A stretch of 64,000 bases of DNA from Planctomycetota bacterium (GTDB taxonomy: Bacteria > Planctomycetota > Planctomycetia > Planctomycetales > Planctomycetaceae), in the NCBI GenBank assembly GCA_022600195.1, contig JAHZKX010000055.1, positions 41,785 through 105,784 on the forward strand. Direction: 5' to 3'. Of this stretch, positions 28,601 through 37,173 are shown piece by piece. Each line of letters opens with the position of its first letter. Positions within the stretch are counted from its first letter, which is position 1. The position numbers were made by a program, and so were the translations under genes. The notes beneath the pieces are model-generated. The model did no database searches. It had not been told where the DNA came from and worked only from the letters and a program-made list of their open reading frames with translations.

Positions 28601-29340
28601 GCGCCGCCTCTGCTGGATTCTGCGACATCGACAGCACCAATACATCGCGACTGGAAGGTTTCCGTAGCGGCTGTCGCAACAGTCTGATTCCTGCAAATGG
28701 CGTACTCAACTCACCAAACATGGCACACGGTTGCAGTTGTGGATACTCGCTCTTCACATCGCTGGCACTGACTCATGTTCCGGAATCTGAAGTCTGGAGT
28801 TATAGCGCGCTGGCCATGAACGCAAAGAAAGACCAGGTGCAAAGACTGGGGATCAACCTGGGTGCCCCTGGAGATCGTCAGGCAGAGAACGGTACACTCT
28901 GGCTCGATTACCCCAACGTGGGAGGGACATCGCCTGTCGTTTCTGTCAAATTGAGTGGAAATAATTTACGATACTTCCATAAGCACTCGGCTTTCGTTCA
29001 GGAAGGCGATATGAAATGGGTTGCTGCCTCGGGAGTTGAGGGAGCCGCATCTTTGACAGTAACGCTTTCTCCGATCCCCACCAAAGAACGAAGCTATACC
29101 GTCCGCCTCTATTTTCTGGAACCGGATGATAATCGTCCAGCACAGCGAGTTTTCGATGTGAGCTTACAAGGCAAACCAGTACTGAAAGAATTGGATGTCG
29201 CCAAAGCAGCCACCGGTAACAACCGTGCTATCGTTCGTGAATTCAAAGGCATCCAGGCCTCAACGACCATGACGATCGAACTGGATGCAATCGAGGGACG
29301 CACTCTCTTATCCGGTATTGAAATTATGGTCGAAAAATAA
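25654..29340 (+). CDS. PQQ-type beta-propeller protein with embedded methyltransferase-like and malectin domains
   Basis: 1228 residues from ATG 25654 (ribosome site GAGGAG at 25641-25646); an in-frame ATG 60 bases upstream lacks support. A signal peptide spans 1-28. A first pyrrolo-quinoline-quinone-like propeller (opens D-W-P-T-W-R-N-N; blades with G-x-K-W-R-F and G-K-L-K-W-K-F) runs to about 455. Residues ~465-610 read as a class I SAM-methyltransferase fold: L-G-T-G-S-G-R-L-I-E-E-L for motif I and A-V-E-P-D-K-T-K-V for the acidic loop. A second propeller fills ~615-1065, and a malectin-like sugar-binding domain follows to the end. Because the protein carries an export signal, methyl transfer there would lack SAM, so the middle domain may have lost activity. 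Substrate is unknown. Confidence 0.85.
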   Translation: MFSKVASLASTICFCFLGGLYISSPTMAEDWPTWRNNAQRTAVTPEKLANSLNLQWSRQLGPLTPAWPEDPRIQFDAHYEPVVVGQTLFVGSSRNDSVTAIDLSTGAQKWRFYANGPVRFAPIIFENNVYFAADDGHFYCLNSDDGKLKWKFRAAPNGRKALANGRLSSVWPIRGGAVLSESKIYFTCGVWPFEGTFLYTLDAQTGKPLTPPKHEIKTLKDITPQGYLVKNDNRLLIPCGRSIAACLDLKTDQFISHKYGNRATNYHVSSIGPYVFHGGSTFQMDAKKEYKVAARHPVLTDKLVFFGTGGNVVAYDLKNPKIVKSKDRRGKEVTNTVLNQIWNLPLQKLHNVPKEKYPEWIKTHPAQLNLKAGNRLYGHQADKIFALELSDDEKTATVSWSQTIKGNPATMIAANGKLIVVTQEGDLLCYGDKQTKTHLLSEENTELTSRQDEWTGKTSQLLELTKAGTGYCLVLGTGSGRLIEELVRQSKLAIIAVEPDKTKVELQRAKLDAAGVYGSRVIVHQGDPLTFELPAYMAELIVSEDISSLEKSASPKAWETLYRSLRPYGGKACLELTDDSYKTLANTIKNKKLPQADLKRTEGFELLSRIGALPGSANWTHEYGDASNTLMSRDELVKAPLGVLWFGGPAGHGDLFYNRHDWGPSMAVIEGRMFLQGPGKLTSVDVYTGRILWQIPLIETEEDNPGRRGQGYNGKVVGHHFIAIKDSLYLVTSQNTCLRIDPATGKTLAEMKLPNPEDRWGRIRVHDDLLLVSAFRISKKIGEKYGKLPLELVALNRHSGKVAWTYKADLSFPVVSLSGDRIYVFDGALENFYKDYKRRGNVPKALEERYIKAIDVKSGKLLWKQQTDVVGSWLSYSDQKDVLLITNRNSISAFRGKNGSELWKKYATGQGFKGHPENLWDKIIVWNDRILDQRGPGKSYDLETGEPILRTNPITGKPIPWEFTKAGHHCNYAIASPHLMTFRAASAGFCDIDSTNTSRLEGFRSGCRNSLIPANGVLNSPNMAHGCSCGYSLFTSLALTHVPESEVWSYSALAMNAKKDQVQRLGINLGAPGDRQAENGTLWLDYPNVGGTSPVVSVKLSGNNLRYFHKHSAFVQEGDMKWVAASGVEGAASLTVTLSPIPTKERSYTVRLYFLEPDDNRPAQRVFDVSLQGKPVLKELDVAKAATGNNRAIVREFKGIQASTTMTIELDAIEGRTLLSGIEIMVEK

Positions 29341-29401
29341 ACACGCCAGGCAGATAACAGTCATCTGCTTGGCCGATTACTACTTCCGCTTTGCGAGTCA
29401 C

Positions 29402-30463
29402 TTAAGGTAACCCTGCGGGTTTGGGTTTAATGATCTGTAAATACGGCTGAGCTTCAGGCCAGGACCTGACCTCATTCATTTTTTCAGCGGGAACTTCGAT
29501 GGACGTAAAATACTTGATCGAAAGTTGATTATCGAACTTACCTTCCAGATAGCCGAAGGGAACGTTTTCTAACTTTTGCTCGGGTGTTTCATTTTTGCGA
29601 CGAGGCGGAATGAAGAGATTCCAGAATTTCTGCTGATCTTTCTCTGTCAGTAAATCCGTAAATCGCTGTCTGACTTTCTTGCTGGCAGAAGAATGACCCA
29701 GATTACGATGCACAAGAATCGCCTAATAGGCCAGCATTTTATTCCAATATTTTTCTGTTACTACATAGTGCGAAAAATGTAAACGGTCATCAAATCCCAG
29801 ATGGAGAGGATTAAATGGTGATTTTGGCAGCGTTTTCCCATCAGCCAGAACATCTTGCATTTTGCGCGCATCTTTGTGGCGAATCGCATACATAAAATGC
29901 ATGCCACTGAAAGGGGTCGCCCAGGCTTGTTCCCGTACAGAATCTTTCAGACGAATGATAACATCACCATAACGGGGTGAACCATGCAGAGGGCCCACAC
30001 TGGCAAAAACCGCATCGAAAGCACCATACAGTAAATTTTCCACTGCAGGAGTCGTGTGCGATAATGAATCGTGCTCTATTTTTTCTTCAATCTCTAATGA
30101 GACAAGCGCCTGTTTCCGAAATACATCATGCAAGTTTTCAAAATGCAGCCGATTGATGATCGGTGCAGGCTGCTCCTGAATCACTTTGATTAATGCTGCT
30201 TCTTCAGTAGATAGTGGCGAAAGAAATAACTCAAACTCTGCCATAGTACAGTGCGAACTGATTTCGAGCCATTTTTGAATTTTCTCTGCATCCAAAGGTC
30301 GATGAAAAGGCAGTGCATTGATTGCCGTACGTCGAGTCGCAGCCAGAGGAGCCCCTGCCTGTTGCGTACGTGCCTGCGCTGTTTTTTCAATCACGGACTG
30401 TGAAAACCCAACGGTACCACAAACACTGACCGTACAGAGAAAGAGAAGCATCCGGATCATCAT
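29402..30463 (-). pseudogene. Secreted protein of unknown function, interrupted by one in-frame TAG
   Basis: A 353-codon frame is broken by a single TAG at 29723-29725, after ...N-K-M-L-A-Y and before A-I-L-V-H-R-N-L-G-H. The reading frame is the same on both sides, so one base change restores it (for example CAG for Gln). The upstream part (246 residues) starts with a signal peptide (M-M-I-R-M-L-L-F-L-C). The downstream part could instead start at GTG 29713, but it has no signal of its own and only a weak ribosome site. I do not recognise the family. It starts one base after the stop of the SBBP lipoprotein gene, so the two are co-transcribed. It may be a recent nonsense mutation, a sequencing error or, less likely, programmed readthrough. 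Confidence 0.65.
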
Positions 30464-30464
30464 A

Positions 30465-31880
30465 TTACTGGCTCAACTTAATCAAAAAGATATCGTTACT
30501 ACCCCGGCTCACAAGTTTGTGGTTCTGATACTGAGTCGAAGGTGAAAAGGCGCCGGAAATAAAACAATGATTGTTATCATCAACGGCGATTGCATAACTT
30601 AAATCACTTTTATCGCCTCCCATCATTTCCAGCCAGTCGAGTTTTCCTTCTGGTGAAAATCGAGTGATAAACAAATCCCGTCCACCAAGCTTCGTCAGAT
30701 GTTTTCCCATGAAATTTACGTCATCCGTAAATTCACCCGTTACATAACAGTTTCCAGATTGATCAACGGCAATTCCCAAACCGTAATCTATTTTTTTACC
30801 TCCCCCGGAATACGCCCAGCCAGGAGTTCCATCTACATTGATACGGGCAACGAAAATATCATATTCTCCCGCACTCTTAAGAGTGGATTTACCGAACTTT
30901 GCTTCGTTTTTAAACATGCCCGTTAGATAACAGTTGCCACTTTTGTCGACAGCAACACCGGTACTCAAACCATTTGCTTGTCCACCTGAATTTGCTGACC
31001 AGACGAACTTACCCGCTGGTGATAACTTGGCCAGAAAAATATCCTGCTGTTTGGTGTCCGTTCCCATCGGTTGTCCAGCGAGTTCTACAATGCCCGTCAT
31101 TAAACCACAGAGATAGCAGTTCCCCTGATGATCCACGGCAATTTGATGACCACTTTGCCTGCGACCATTACCTGCCATTTGACTCCAAAGCATTTTCCCA
31201 TCGGTATCATATCTGGCAACAAACATCGAACTGCCCTGTTTGTGCTTAGATTGAGACCCACCAATCGTGACGGCACCTGCAAATGTGCCAGCCACATAAC
31301 ACTCTCCCTCAGGGGTGACGGCAATGCCGTGCCCATAGTCATATCCCTTTCCCCCTGCACTTTCGGCCCAGAGCAGTTTGCCTGTCGGGTCATATTTTGC
31401 GATGAAATAATCGTAATCGCCATGGTTTTTAAAAGTTTTGTCACCTATTTGAAAAGTGGGACTCTGAAAATGTCCGGTCACATAAGAGTTCCCTGCTTGA
31501 TCGACGGCCACACCGTAACCTCTGTCGATCTTTGTCCCACCTGCTGTTTGCAACCAGAGTAGTTTTCCCTGCGGGTTATACTTGGCAAGAACAAAATCCA
31601 TACTGCCTCGACTGGTTACCGTCTTGTCAGCAAATTGTGCAGTCTCAGTAAATTCACCCGTGACATAACAGTTCCCTTCACGATCGACGGCCATGCCTCG
31701 AATTTTGTCATGTTTGCTGCCCCCCTCCTGCTGCACCCATAGAATCGAACGTGCTGCAGTATTGGTAGCCCCTTTGTTTTCTCCGGCTTCGGTCGGATGT
31801 GTGAAAAACAGACATCCTGTTAAAGCAAATAGAAATAAAACAAAACAATGAATTCGACTCTGATGAAATAGTATTTTCAT
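30465..31880 (-). CDS. SBBP seven-bladed beta-propeller lipoprotein
   Basis: 471 residues. The N-terminus carries a lipobox, L-T-G-C23, so the mature protein is probably anchored to a membrane by a lipid. Seven repeats of the SBBP type follow, each with a core like A-V-D-x-x-G-N-C-Y-V-T-G-x-F and a next strand like D-x-F-I-A-K-Y. That is enough for one closed seven-bladed propeller. Such propellers usually bind proteins or sugars and have no catalytic residues to recognise. The gene is followed at one base by the nonsense-interrupted secreted protein, so the pair probably formed a functional unit. It is transcribed away from the DUF1549/1553 gene at 32054. Confidence 0.85.
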   Translation of the reverse strand: MKILFHQSRIHCFVLFLFALTGCLFFTHPTEAGENKGATNTAARSILWVQQEGGSKHDKIRGMAVDREGNCYVTGEFTETAQFADKTVTSRGSMDFVLAKYNPQGKLLWLQTAGGTKIDRGYGVAVDQAGNSYVTGHFQSPTFQIGDKTFKNHGDYDYFIAKYDPTGKLLWAESAGGKGYDYGHGIAVTPEGECYVAGTFAGAVTIGGSQSKHKQGSSMFVARYDTDGKMLWSQMAGNGRRQSGHQIAVDHQGNCYLCGLMTGIVELAGQPMGTDTKQQDIFLAKLSPAGKFVWSANSGGQANGLSTGVAVDKSGNCYLTGMFKNEAKFGKSTLKSAGEYDIFVARINVDGTPGWAYSGGGKKIDYGLGIAVDQSGNCYVTGEFTDDVNFMGKHLTKLGGRDLFITRFSPEGKLDWLEMMGGDKSDLSYAIAVDDNNHCFISGAFSPSTQYQNHKLVSRGSNDIFLIKLSQ

Positions 31881-31948
31881 GGTGAACCTTCATATGAGAA
31901 TGCGGAACAAATTCAACCCAACATGTTAAATGTTGTTTGTAAAGTGTA

Positions 31949-31978
31949 TTGCAGCAGAAACTATTTTCTTAGTATATT
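31949..31978 (+). promoter_or_regulatory. Putative promoter of third DUF1549/DUF1553 operon
   Basis: TTGCAG (31949-31954) and TATATT (31973-31978) are 18 bases apart, about 75 bases before the first possible ATG at 32054. Confidence 0.35.
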
Positions 31979-32053
31979 TAAGAATCTATCATAAACCGTC
32001 TTGTTCCAACAGGAACGACCGCTTATTCTAAAGATACCAGAGACACTCGTTCT

Positions 32054-35000
32054 ATGAAACCTGTTTGCACAGAAATGTGGAGTCGTCCTATGCGGAGGTT
32101 TTTTGCCACTACATTCCTAGTTTCGTTCGCGCTCGCCAACCTGCCCCTTTTCGCGCAATCCGCGACGACATCTGTAGATTACAAAACCGAAATCAAGCCA
32201 CTTCTTAAGGCACACTGCTTTGCCTGTCATGGCTCACTCAAGCAGGAATCCGCCTTACGGTTGGATTCGGGTAAATCGATCCTCAAAGGAGGAGAAATTG
32301 GCCCTGCGGTCATCGCAGGTAATTCAAAAACCAGTCTGCTCTATCAGGTACTCACAAAGGATGCGGATTTTGAAATGCCACCCGCTGGACAAGGGAGCAA
32401 ACTGAAACCAGACGCTGTTAAAAAGATCAAACTCTGGATAGAACAAGGGGCGATTTTTCCAGAAGACGATCAACCTGAAGCAGCCCCCGCTGACCATTGG
32501 GCCTTCCAGCCGATTCAACGCCCCAAAACACCCGTCGTGAAAACGAAGGTCACCAATCCCATTGACGCCTTTATCTCTCACAGACAGGAGCAGGCGGGGC
32601 TCATCGCCCAACCCAAAACAGATAAAGCCACCCTGCTCAGAAGAGTTTATATTAATCTAATTGGTCTGCCTCCCACTCCTGAAGAACTGCAAGCCTTTCT
32701 GCACGATTCAAAACCTGATGCCTATCAGCGAGTGATCGAAGATCTTCTCAGCCGCCCACAATATGGTGAACGCTGGGGAAGACATTGGATGGATGTCTGG
32801 AGATATAGTGACTGGTACGGCCGTCGCGGTGCCAAGGATATGACAAACAGTTATTCTCTCACCTGGCGCTGGCGCGACTGGATCATCCGTTCGATCAATG
32901 ACGACAAAGGTTATGATCGAATGATTCTGGAGATGCTTGCCGCGGATGAAATCGCACCCAACGATCGAGAGAATCTAGTGGCCACCGGTTTTATTGTCCG
33001 AAATTTCTATCGCTGGAATTATCATACATGGCTCAAAGATAACGTGGAACATACGAGCAAAGCATTTTTGGGTCTGACCATGAATTGCTGTGAGTGTCAC
33101 GACCATAAGTATGACCCCATCGGCCAGGAAGAATACTTTTCCTTTCGTTCGTTCTTTGAACCCATTGACCTGAGACATGACCGCGTACCCGGAGAACCCG
33201 ATCCTGGAGTTTTCCCCGACTACAAACTGAGCGTGCGCAATGGACCTGTTCGTACCGGGATGGTTCGCATCTACGATCGACACCTCGATGCCAAAACAAA
33301 ATTCTATACAGGCGGCCTTGAGGCAAATGTCGTGAAAGACAAACCGCCCGTCAAAGCTTCAGCCATTCAGTTTCTGGGTGGAGACAAACTTCCGCTTCAA
33401 AAGATTGATTTGCCGGTCACTGCCTGGTATCCCGGACTCAAACCTTTTGTCATCGAAGAAGAAACGCAAAAACGGGAATCGGCCTATCAAACCGCTTTGA
33501 AAGAGTGGGAACAGCAGAAAACCAAATTAGAGCAGAACATCAAACAACAGGATTCATTACTGGCAAGCCTGCTCGCAAATAGAAAATTCGAACCGAAATC
33601 AAAATCTGATACTAAAACAGGAAAGCCCTCTCTCTCTGCGAATCAACAGGCTCTGCGGCTCAAAGCGAATAAGGGGCGTCGCACGCTGGCACATGAAATG
33701 TCCGGCTGGAAATCGTTTACATCCGAAACACTGGTTCGTTTTCAACTCAAAATACTGTCAGACAGTCTGGTCAACTTTCAATTATCGAATGATTTATCTG
33801 CAGGCAGAACCAATTTGTATGTTGCCTTTGATACTGGCAAGATTATGACTTTTGCACCCGGAACTGTCAGCAAAACCCAGATCGGAACTTATCAGACCAA
33901 ATCTGACAGCTTGGAATTCCATGTCAACATTCTCCTGAAACCGGATACAGACATTGCAGAATTGACGATTACGGATTCCGTTAACACAAAAGTGATTGTG
34001 GACCACAAACCGATCGCCCTGAATGGCTGGAACCCCATCGGTGCTAAGAACCCGGGAATCTTCCTGGATGCGCATTCTGACAGTATTGCAGAATTTGATG
34101 ACATTGTCTTTCTCCGAAATGGTAAACAGGAACTACTGCGTTTTGATTTTGAATTTCCCGTTTATCTTCAGGGAATGGATGTTACTGGAAAAGATAACTG
34201 GCAGGCCTCTCGATTCAGTACGGGAGCAGCTACTTCACAGGTGGTTTTAAATAAACCGTTATCAGCAGAAGAGCAAAAGTGGCAGAAACAGTTCACTGAG
34301 ACAAAAGAGAATCGGGATTTCCAAAACCTGACACGAGACTCACTACAATTGAAACTCCAGGCAGCACGTAAAGCAAAAGAAGAATATGCAGCACGTGTCC
34401 ATGCAGCCAAGGCACGCTATATTGCTAAAGCCAAGAATTTTGAAGAACTGGAAAGAGCCGCTTCGCAGGCAGAGTGGCAGGCAAATTTGAGTCTGGCTGA
34501 ATCCAATCTGAAATCTGCTGAACTTGCCTTAGAGCAGGTAAAACGGTTACCGGAAACAGATAAGGAACGAACTAAAAAACTAGGGGCAACACAAAAACAG
34601 CTCTCGCAGGCACAGGCAAAATTGAAAACTGCAAGTAAACCACGGGATCAGGCTTCCACAACTTATACGAGCCTTAGCCGCATTTTTCCGAAACAAAGCA
34701 CTGGAAATCGAGCTGCACTCGCCCGCTGGATTGCCAGTCGGAAGAATCCTTTGACAGCACGCGTTGCCGTGAATCACATCTGGATGCGACATTTTGGCCA
34801 GCCACTGGTTAAATCGGTTAATAACTTTGGTCGCAGTGGAGCGCCGCCTACACATCCCGATTTGATCAATTGGCTGGCAGCCGAATTCATGGATCACAAT
34901 TGGAGTATCAAACATCTCCATCGCCAGATTTTATTAAGCGATGCCTATCAACGAAGTTCACGTGGTGTCCCTCCATCGCATCAAAACCTTGATCAAGATC

Positions 35001-35620
35001 GCGATAATCTTTTACTCTGGAAGTTCCCCACCAATCGTATGGAAGCAGAAGTCGTTCGTGACAGTATTTTCTACCTTGCCAAAGATCTGGACTTAAAAAT
35101 GTATGGTCAGGAAATCGAACAAAACCTGGGACTGACGACGAATCGAAGAAGTCTTTATTATTCACATCATGGCGAAGCGAAAATGGAGTTTCTGGGACTA
35201 TTTGATGGTGCAAGTGCAACCGATTGCTATCAAAGAAAAGCCAGTATCATGCCACAACAGGCACTCGCTCTCACGAATAGTGAACTTTCAGTTCTAAAAA
35301 GCCGTATGATTGCAGCACGCCTCTGGACAGAACTTGACAAAGCAGACGCAAAAAAAGAGACGCAGACAAAAACTGACCAAGCATTCGTTCAGCAGGCGTT
35401 TCAGTTGATCTTATCCCGATCAGCCAGTCAGAAAGAACAATCAGCGGCTCTCCAGTTTATTAGTAGACAGAAACAACTTTTTTCGCTCTCCAAAACAAAA
35501 CCTGTGCCGAATAAAACAAAAACCGATTTTAGTCAACCTGCCCCCCAACCAGCAGCACGTGCACGAGAAAGTTTTGTGCAGGCTTTATTCAGCCATAATG
35601 ATTTTGTCACCATCCGTTAA
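32054..35620 (+). CDS. PSCyt1 / DUF1549 / DUF1553 surface protein with coiled coils
   Basis: 1188 residues from ATG 32054; ATGs at 32075 and 32090 are possible starts and would leave a cleaner signal peptide (R-R-F-F-A-T-T-F...). PSCyt1 has the heme motif C55-F-A-C-H59. DUF1549 follows at ~165-390 with C-C-E-C-H-D-H-K-Y-D-P. Two Gln/Lys/Ala-rich coiled coils (~475-515 and ~735-865) bracket a beta-sandwich of ~180 residues that includes I-F-L-D-A-H-S-D. DUF1553 occupies ~880-1120. The protein ends H-N-D-F-V-T-I-R, like the paralogue at 13717-16350, and both genes have nearly the same bases around the stop. It is followed 44 bases later by its DUF1501 partner. Likely an exported c-type cytochrome-like protein. 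Confidence 0.9.
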   Translation: MKPVCTEMWSRPMRRFFATTFLVSFALANLPLFAQSATTSVDYKTEIKPLLKAHCFACHGSLKQESALRLDSGKSILKGGEIGPAVIAGNSKTSLLYQVLTKDADFEMPPAGQGSKLKPDAVKKIKLWIEQGAIFPEDDQPEAAPADHWAFQPIQRPKTPVVKTKVTNPIDAFISHRQEQAGLIAQPKTDKATLLRRVYINLIGLPPTPEELQAFLHDSKPDAYQRVIEDLLSRPQYGERWGRHWMDVWRYSDWYGRRGAKDMTNSYSLTWRWRDWIIRSINDDKGYDRMILEMLAADEIAPNDRENLVATGFIVRNFYRWNYHTWLKDNVEHTSKAFLGLTMNCCECHDHKYDPIGQEEYFSFRSFFEPIDLRHDRVPGEPDPGVFPDYKLSVRNGPVRTGMVRIYDRHLDAKTKFYTGGLEANVVKDKPPVKASAIQFLGGDKLPLQKIDLPVTAWYPGLKPFVIEEETQKRESAYQTALKEWEQQKTKLEQNIKQQDSLLASLLANRKFEPKSKSDTKTGKPSLSANQQALRLKANKGRRTLAHEMSGWKSFTSETLVRFQLKILSDSLVNFQLSNDLSAGRTNLYVAFDTGKIMTFAPGTVSKTQIGTYQTKSDSLEFHVNILLKPDTDIAELTITDSVNTKVIVDHKPIALNGWNPIGAKNPGIFLDAHSDSIAEFDDIVFLRNGKQELLRFDFEFPVYLQGMDVTGKDNWQASRFSTGAATSQVVLNKPLSAEEQKWQKQFTETKENRDFQNLTRDSLQLKLQAARKAKEEYAARVHAAKARYIAKAKNFEELERAASQAEWQANLSLAESNLKSAELALEQVKRLPETDKERTKKLGATQKQLSQAQAKLKTASKPRDQASTTYTSLSRIFPKQSTGNRAALARWIASRKNPLTARVAVNHIWMRHFGQPLVKSVNNFGRSGAPPTHPDLINWLAAEFMDHNWSIKHLHRQILLSDAYQRSSRGVPPSHQNLDQDRDNLLLWKFPTNRMEAEVVRDSIFYLAKDLDLKMYGQEIEQNLGLTTNRRSLYYSHHGEAKMEFLGLFDGASATDCYQRKASIMPQQALALTNSELSVLKSRMIAARLWTELDKADAKKETQTKTDQAFVQQAFQLILSRSASQKEQSAALQFISRQKQLFSLSKTKPVPNKTKTDFSQPAPQPAARARESFVQALFSHNDFVTIR

Positions 35621-35664
35621 CGACAACCACGAACATCTGCGTTTTCAACAGCAGGAACAAAATT

Positions 35665-37155
35665 ATGCAACCTTACCCTATTCCGAATACTCCTCAATGC
35701 AACCGCATTCACCGCCGTTCTTTTTTAGCGGACCTTGGTTTTGGAGCGACAGGCATGGCGTTAAGTAGTCTGTTGGGACAGGAAAACCAGACACAAGCCG
35801 CTGGAAGTTCAAAAGCAGATCCGACACAGGGACCTCATTTTACACCCAAAGCAAAAAATGTGATTTGGGTCTTTCTTTCTGGCGGCTACAGTCAAATGGA
35901 AACATTTGATCCCAAACCGGAATTAAATAAATATGGTGGAAAAACCTATTCGGATACCGTTTACCCCGATCCTTTCAAGGATCCACGCTATCAGGAACGG
36001 GCACGGTCCGTTGTTAAGGTGAAGCGTGAACATTCCAAAATCATGCCAATGCAGATCGGTTTTAAAAAACATGGAGAATCTGGTATTGAAATCACTGACT
36101 GGTGGCCGCATCTGGCGACCTGTGTTGATGATATTTCCTTTGTGCGTTCCATGTATACGACAGATAACGATCACGCGGCCGAGTTCCAAATCCATCATGG
36201 GCGTCACAAACTCGATCAGAAAGAGCCTGTCGTCGGCTCCTGGTTAAGTTATGGTTTAAGCAGCTTGAATAAAAATCTGCCAGAATATGTTTTTCTGGGC
36301 TCATATACAGATACCAGAGTCAAAGGTAATTTTAACCCGAATTATCTGGGTCCCAAATACATGGGAGTTGAATTATCGCTGGACCCGAAAAACCCGCTCC
36401 CGTTTGGAAGCAGGCCAAAAACCATTCGCGAAAAAGAACAGGCAAATCAATATGATTTCATCAATGAGCTAAACCAACTATCAACAGTGGAATATCCCAG
36501 CGATGAAAAATTGCGTGCCCGCATCAATTCGTACGAACTGGCATTCCGCATGCAATCATCAGTTCCTGAAGCCCTGAATCTGACAGAAGAAACAAAAGAA
36601 ACACAAGGGCTCTACGGAATTGATGACAAAGAGACCGCCATTTATGGGCGCCGTCTTCTGGCCGCACGCCGTATGGCGGAACGGGGAGTTCGTTTCACTC
36701 AGGTTTATTTAAGTGGTTACGGAGAATGGGACTCACATCAGAAATTAAAAGAGAATCACACCCGTTCCTGCAAACGTGTCGACAAGCCGATTGCAGGTCT
36801 GTTGAAAGATTTAAAACGCCGCGGTATGTGGGATGACACAGTCGTTGTCTTCTGCACGGAATTTGGACGGACTCCCGCAGTAGAGATGCGAGGGAACACA
36901 AAAATGCCCAGCGGCCGCGATCACCATCCGCATGGTTTTACAGTCTGGTTCGCAGGGGCAGGAATTAAACAGGGACATGTGCACGGAGCAACTGATGAAC
37001 TCGGTTTCCATGCAGTCGAATCACCACACTATGTGACCGATATCCATGCAACACTGTACCACCTGCTTGGATTAGAGCAACACAGGCTGGATATTCCCGG
37101 TCGGAAACGACTGGAAATCGACCATGGCAAACCGATTCTGGATATCATTACCTGA
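35665..37155 (+). CDS. DUF1501 family protein, Tat-exported
   Basis: 496 residues. A twin-arginine motif (H-R-R-S-F-L-A-D-L-G) with a hydrophobic stretch follows ~17 residues of leader. Family landmarks are L-S-G-G-Y-S-Q-M-E-T-F-D, T-E-F-G-R-T-P and G-R-D-H-H-P-H-G-F. It is the close relative of the protein at 16387-17868 and pairs with the preceding DUF1549/1553 gene. The third such pair in this window has no sigma factor or kinase after it. The gene ends 18 bases from the stop of the oppositely oriented dimethylformamidase-like gene, with no hairpin terminator between. Confidence 0.92.
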   Translation: MQPYPIPNTPQCNRIHRRSFLADLGFGATGMALSSLLGQENQTQAAGSSKADPTQGPHFTPKAKNVIWVFLSGGYSQMETFDPKPELNKYGGKTYSDTVYPDPFKDPRYQERARSVVKVKREHSKIMPMQIGFKKHGESGIEITDWWPHLATCVDDISFVRSMYTTDNDHAAEFQIHHGRHKLDQKEPVVGSWLSYGLSSLNKNLPEYVFLGSYTDTRVKGNFNPNYLGPKYMGVELSLDPKNPLPFGSRPKTIREKEQANQYDFINELNQLSTVEYPSDEKLRARINSYELAFRMQSSVPEALNLTEETKETQGLYGIDDKETAIYGRRLLAARRMAERGVRFTQVYLSGYGEWDSHQKLKENHTRSCKRVDKPIAGLLKDLKRRGMWDDTVVVFCTEFGRTPAVEMRGNTKMPSGRDHHPHGFTVWFAGAGIKQGHVHGATDELGFHAVESPHYVTDIHATLYHLLGLEQHRLDIPGRKRLEIDHGKPILDIIT

Positions 37156-37173
37156 GTCATGCTCGTTTCTTTT

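Noticed and set aside
29402..29713. A separate 103-residue gene starting at GTG 29713
   Set aside because: It is in the same frame as the longer gene upstream, has no signal peptide and only a weak ribosome site; one nonsense change explains both pieces better.
30465..31880. Regularly spaced repeats read as a possible CRISPR array
   Set aside because: The repeats are protein-level SBBP units that diverge in DNA sequence and vary in spacing.
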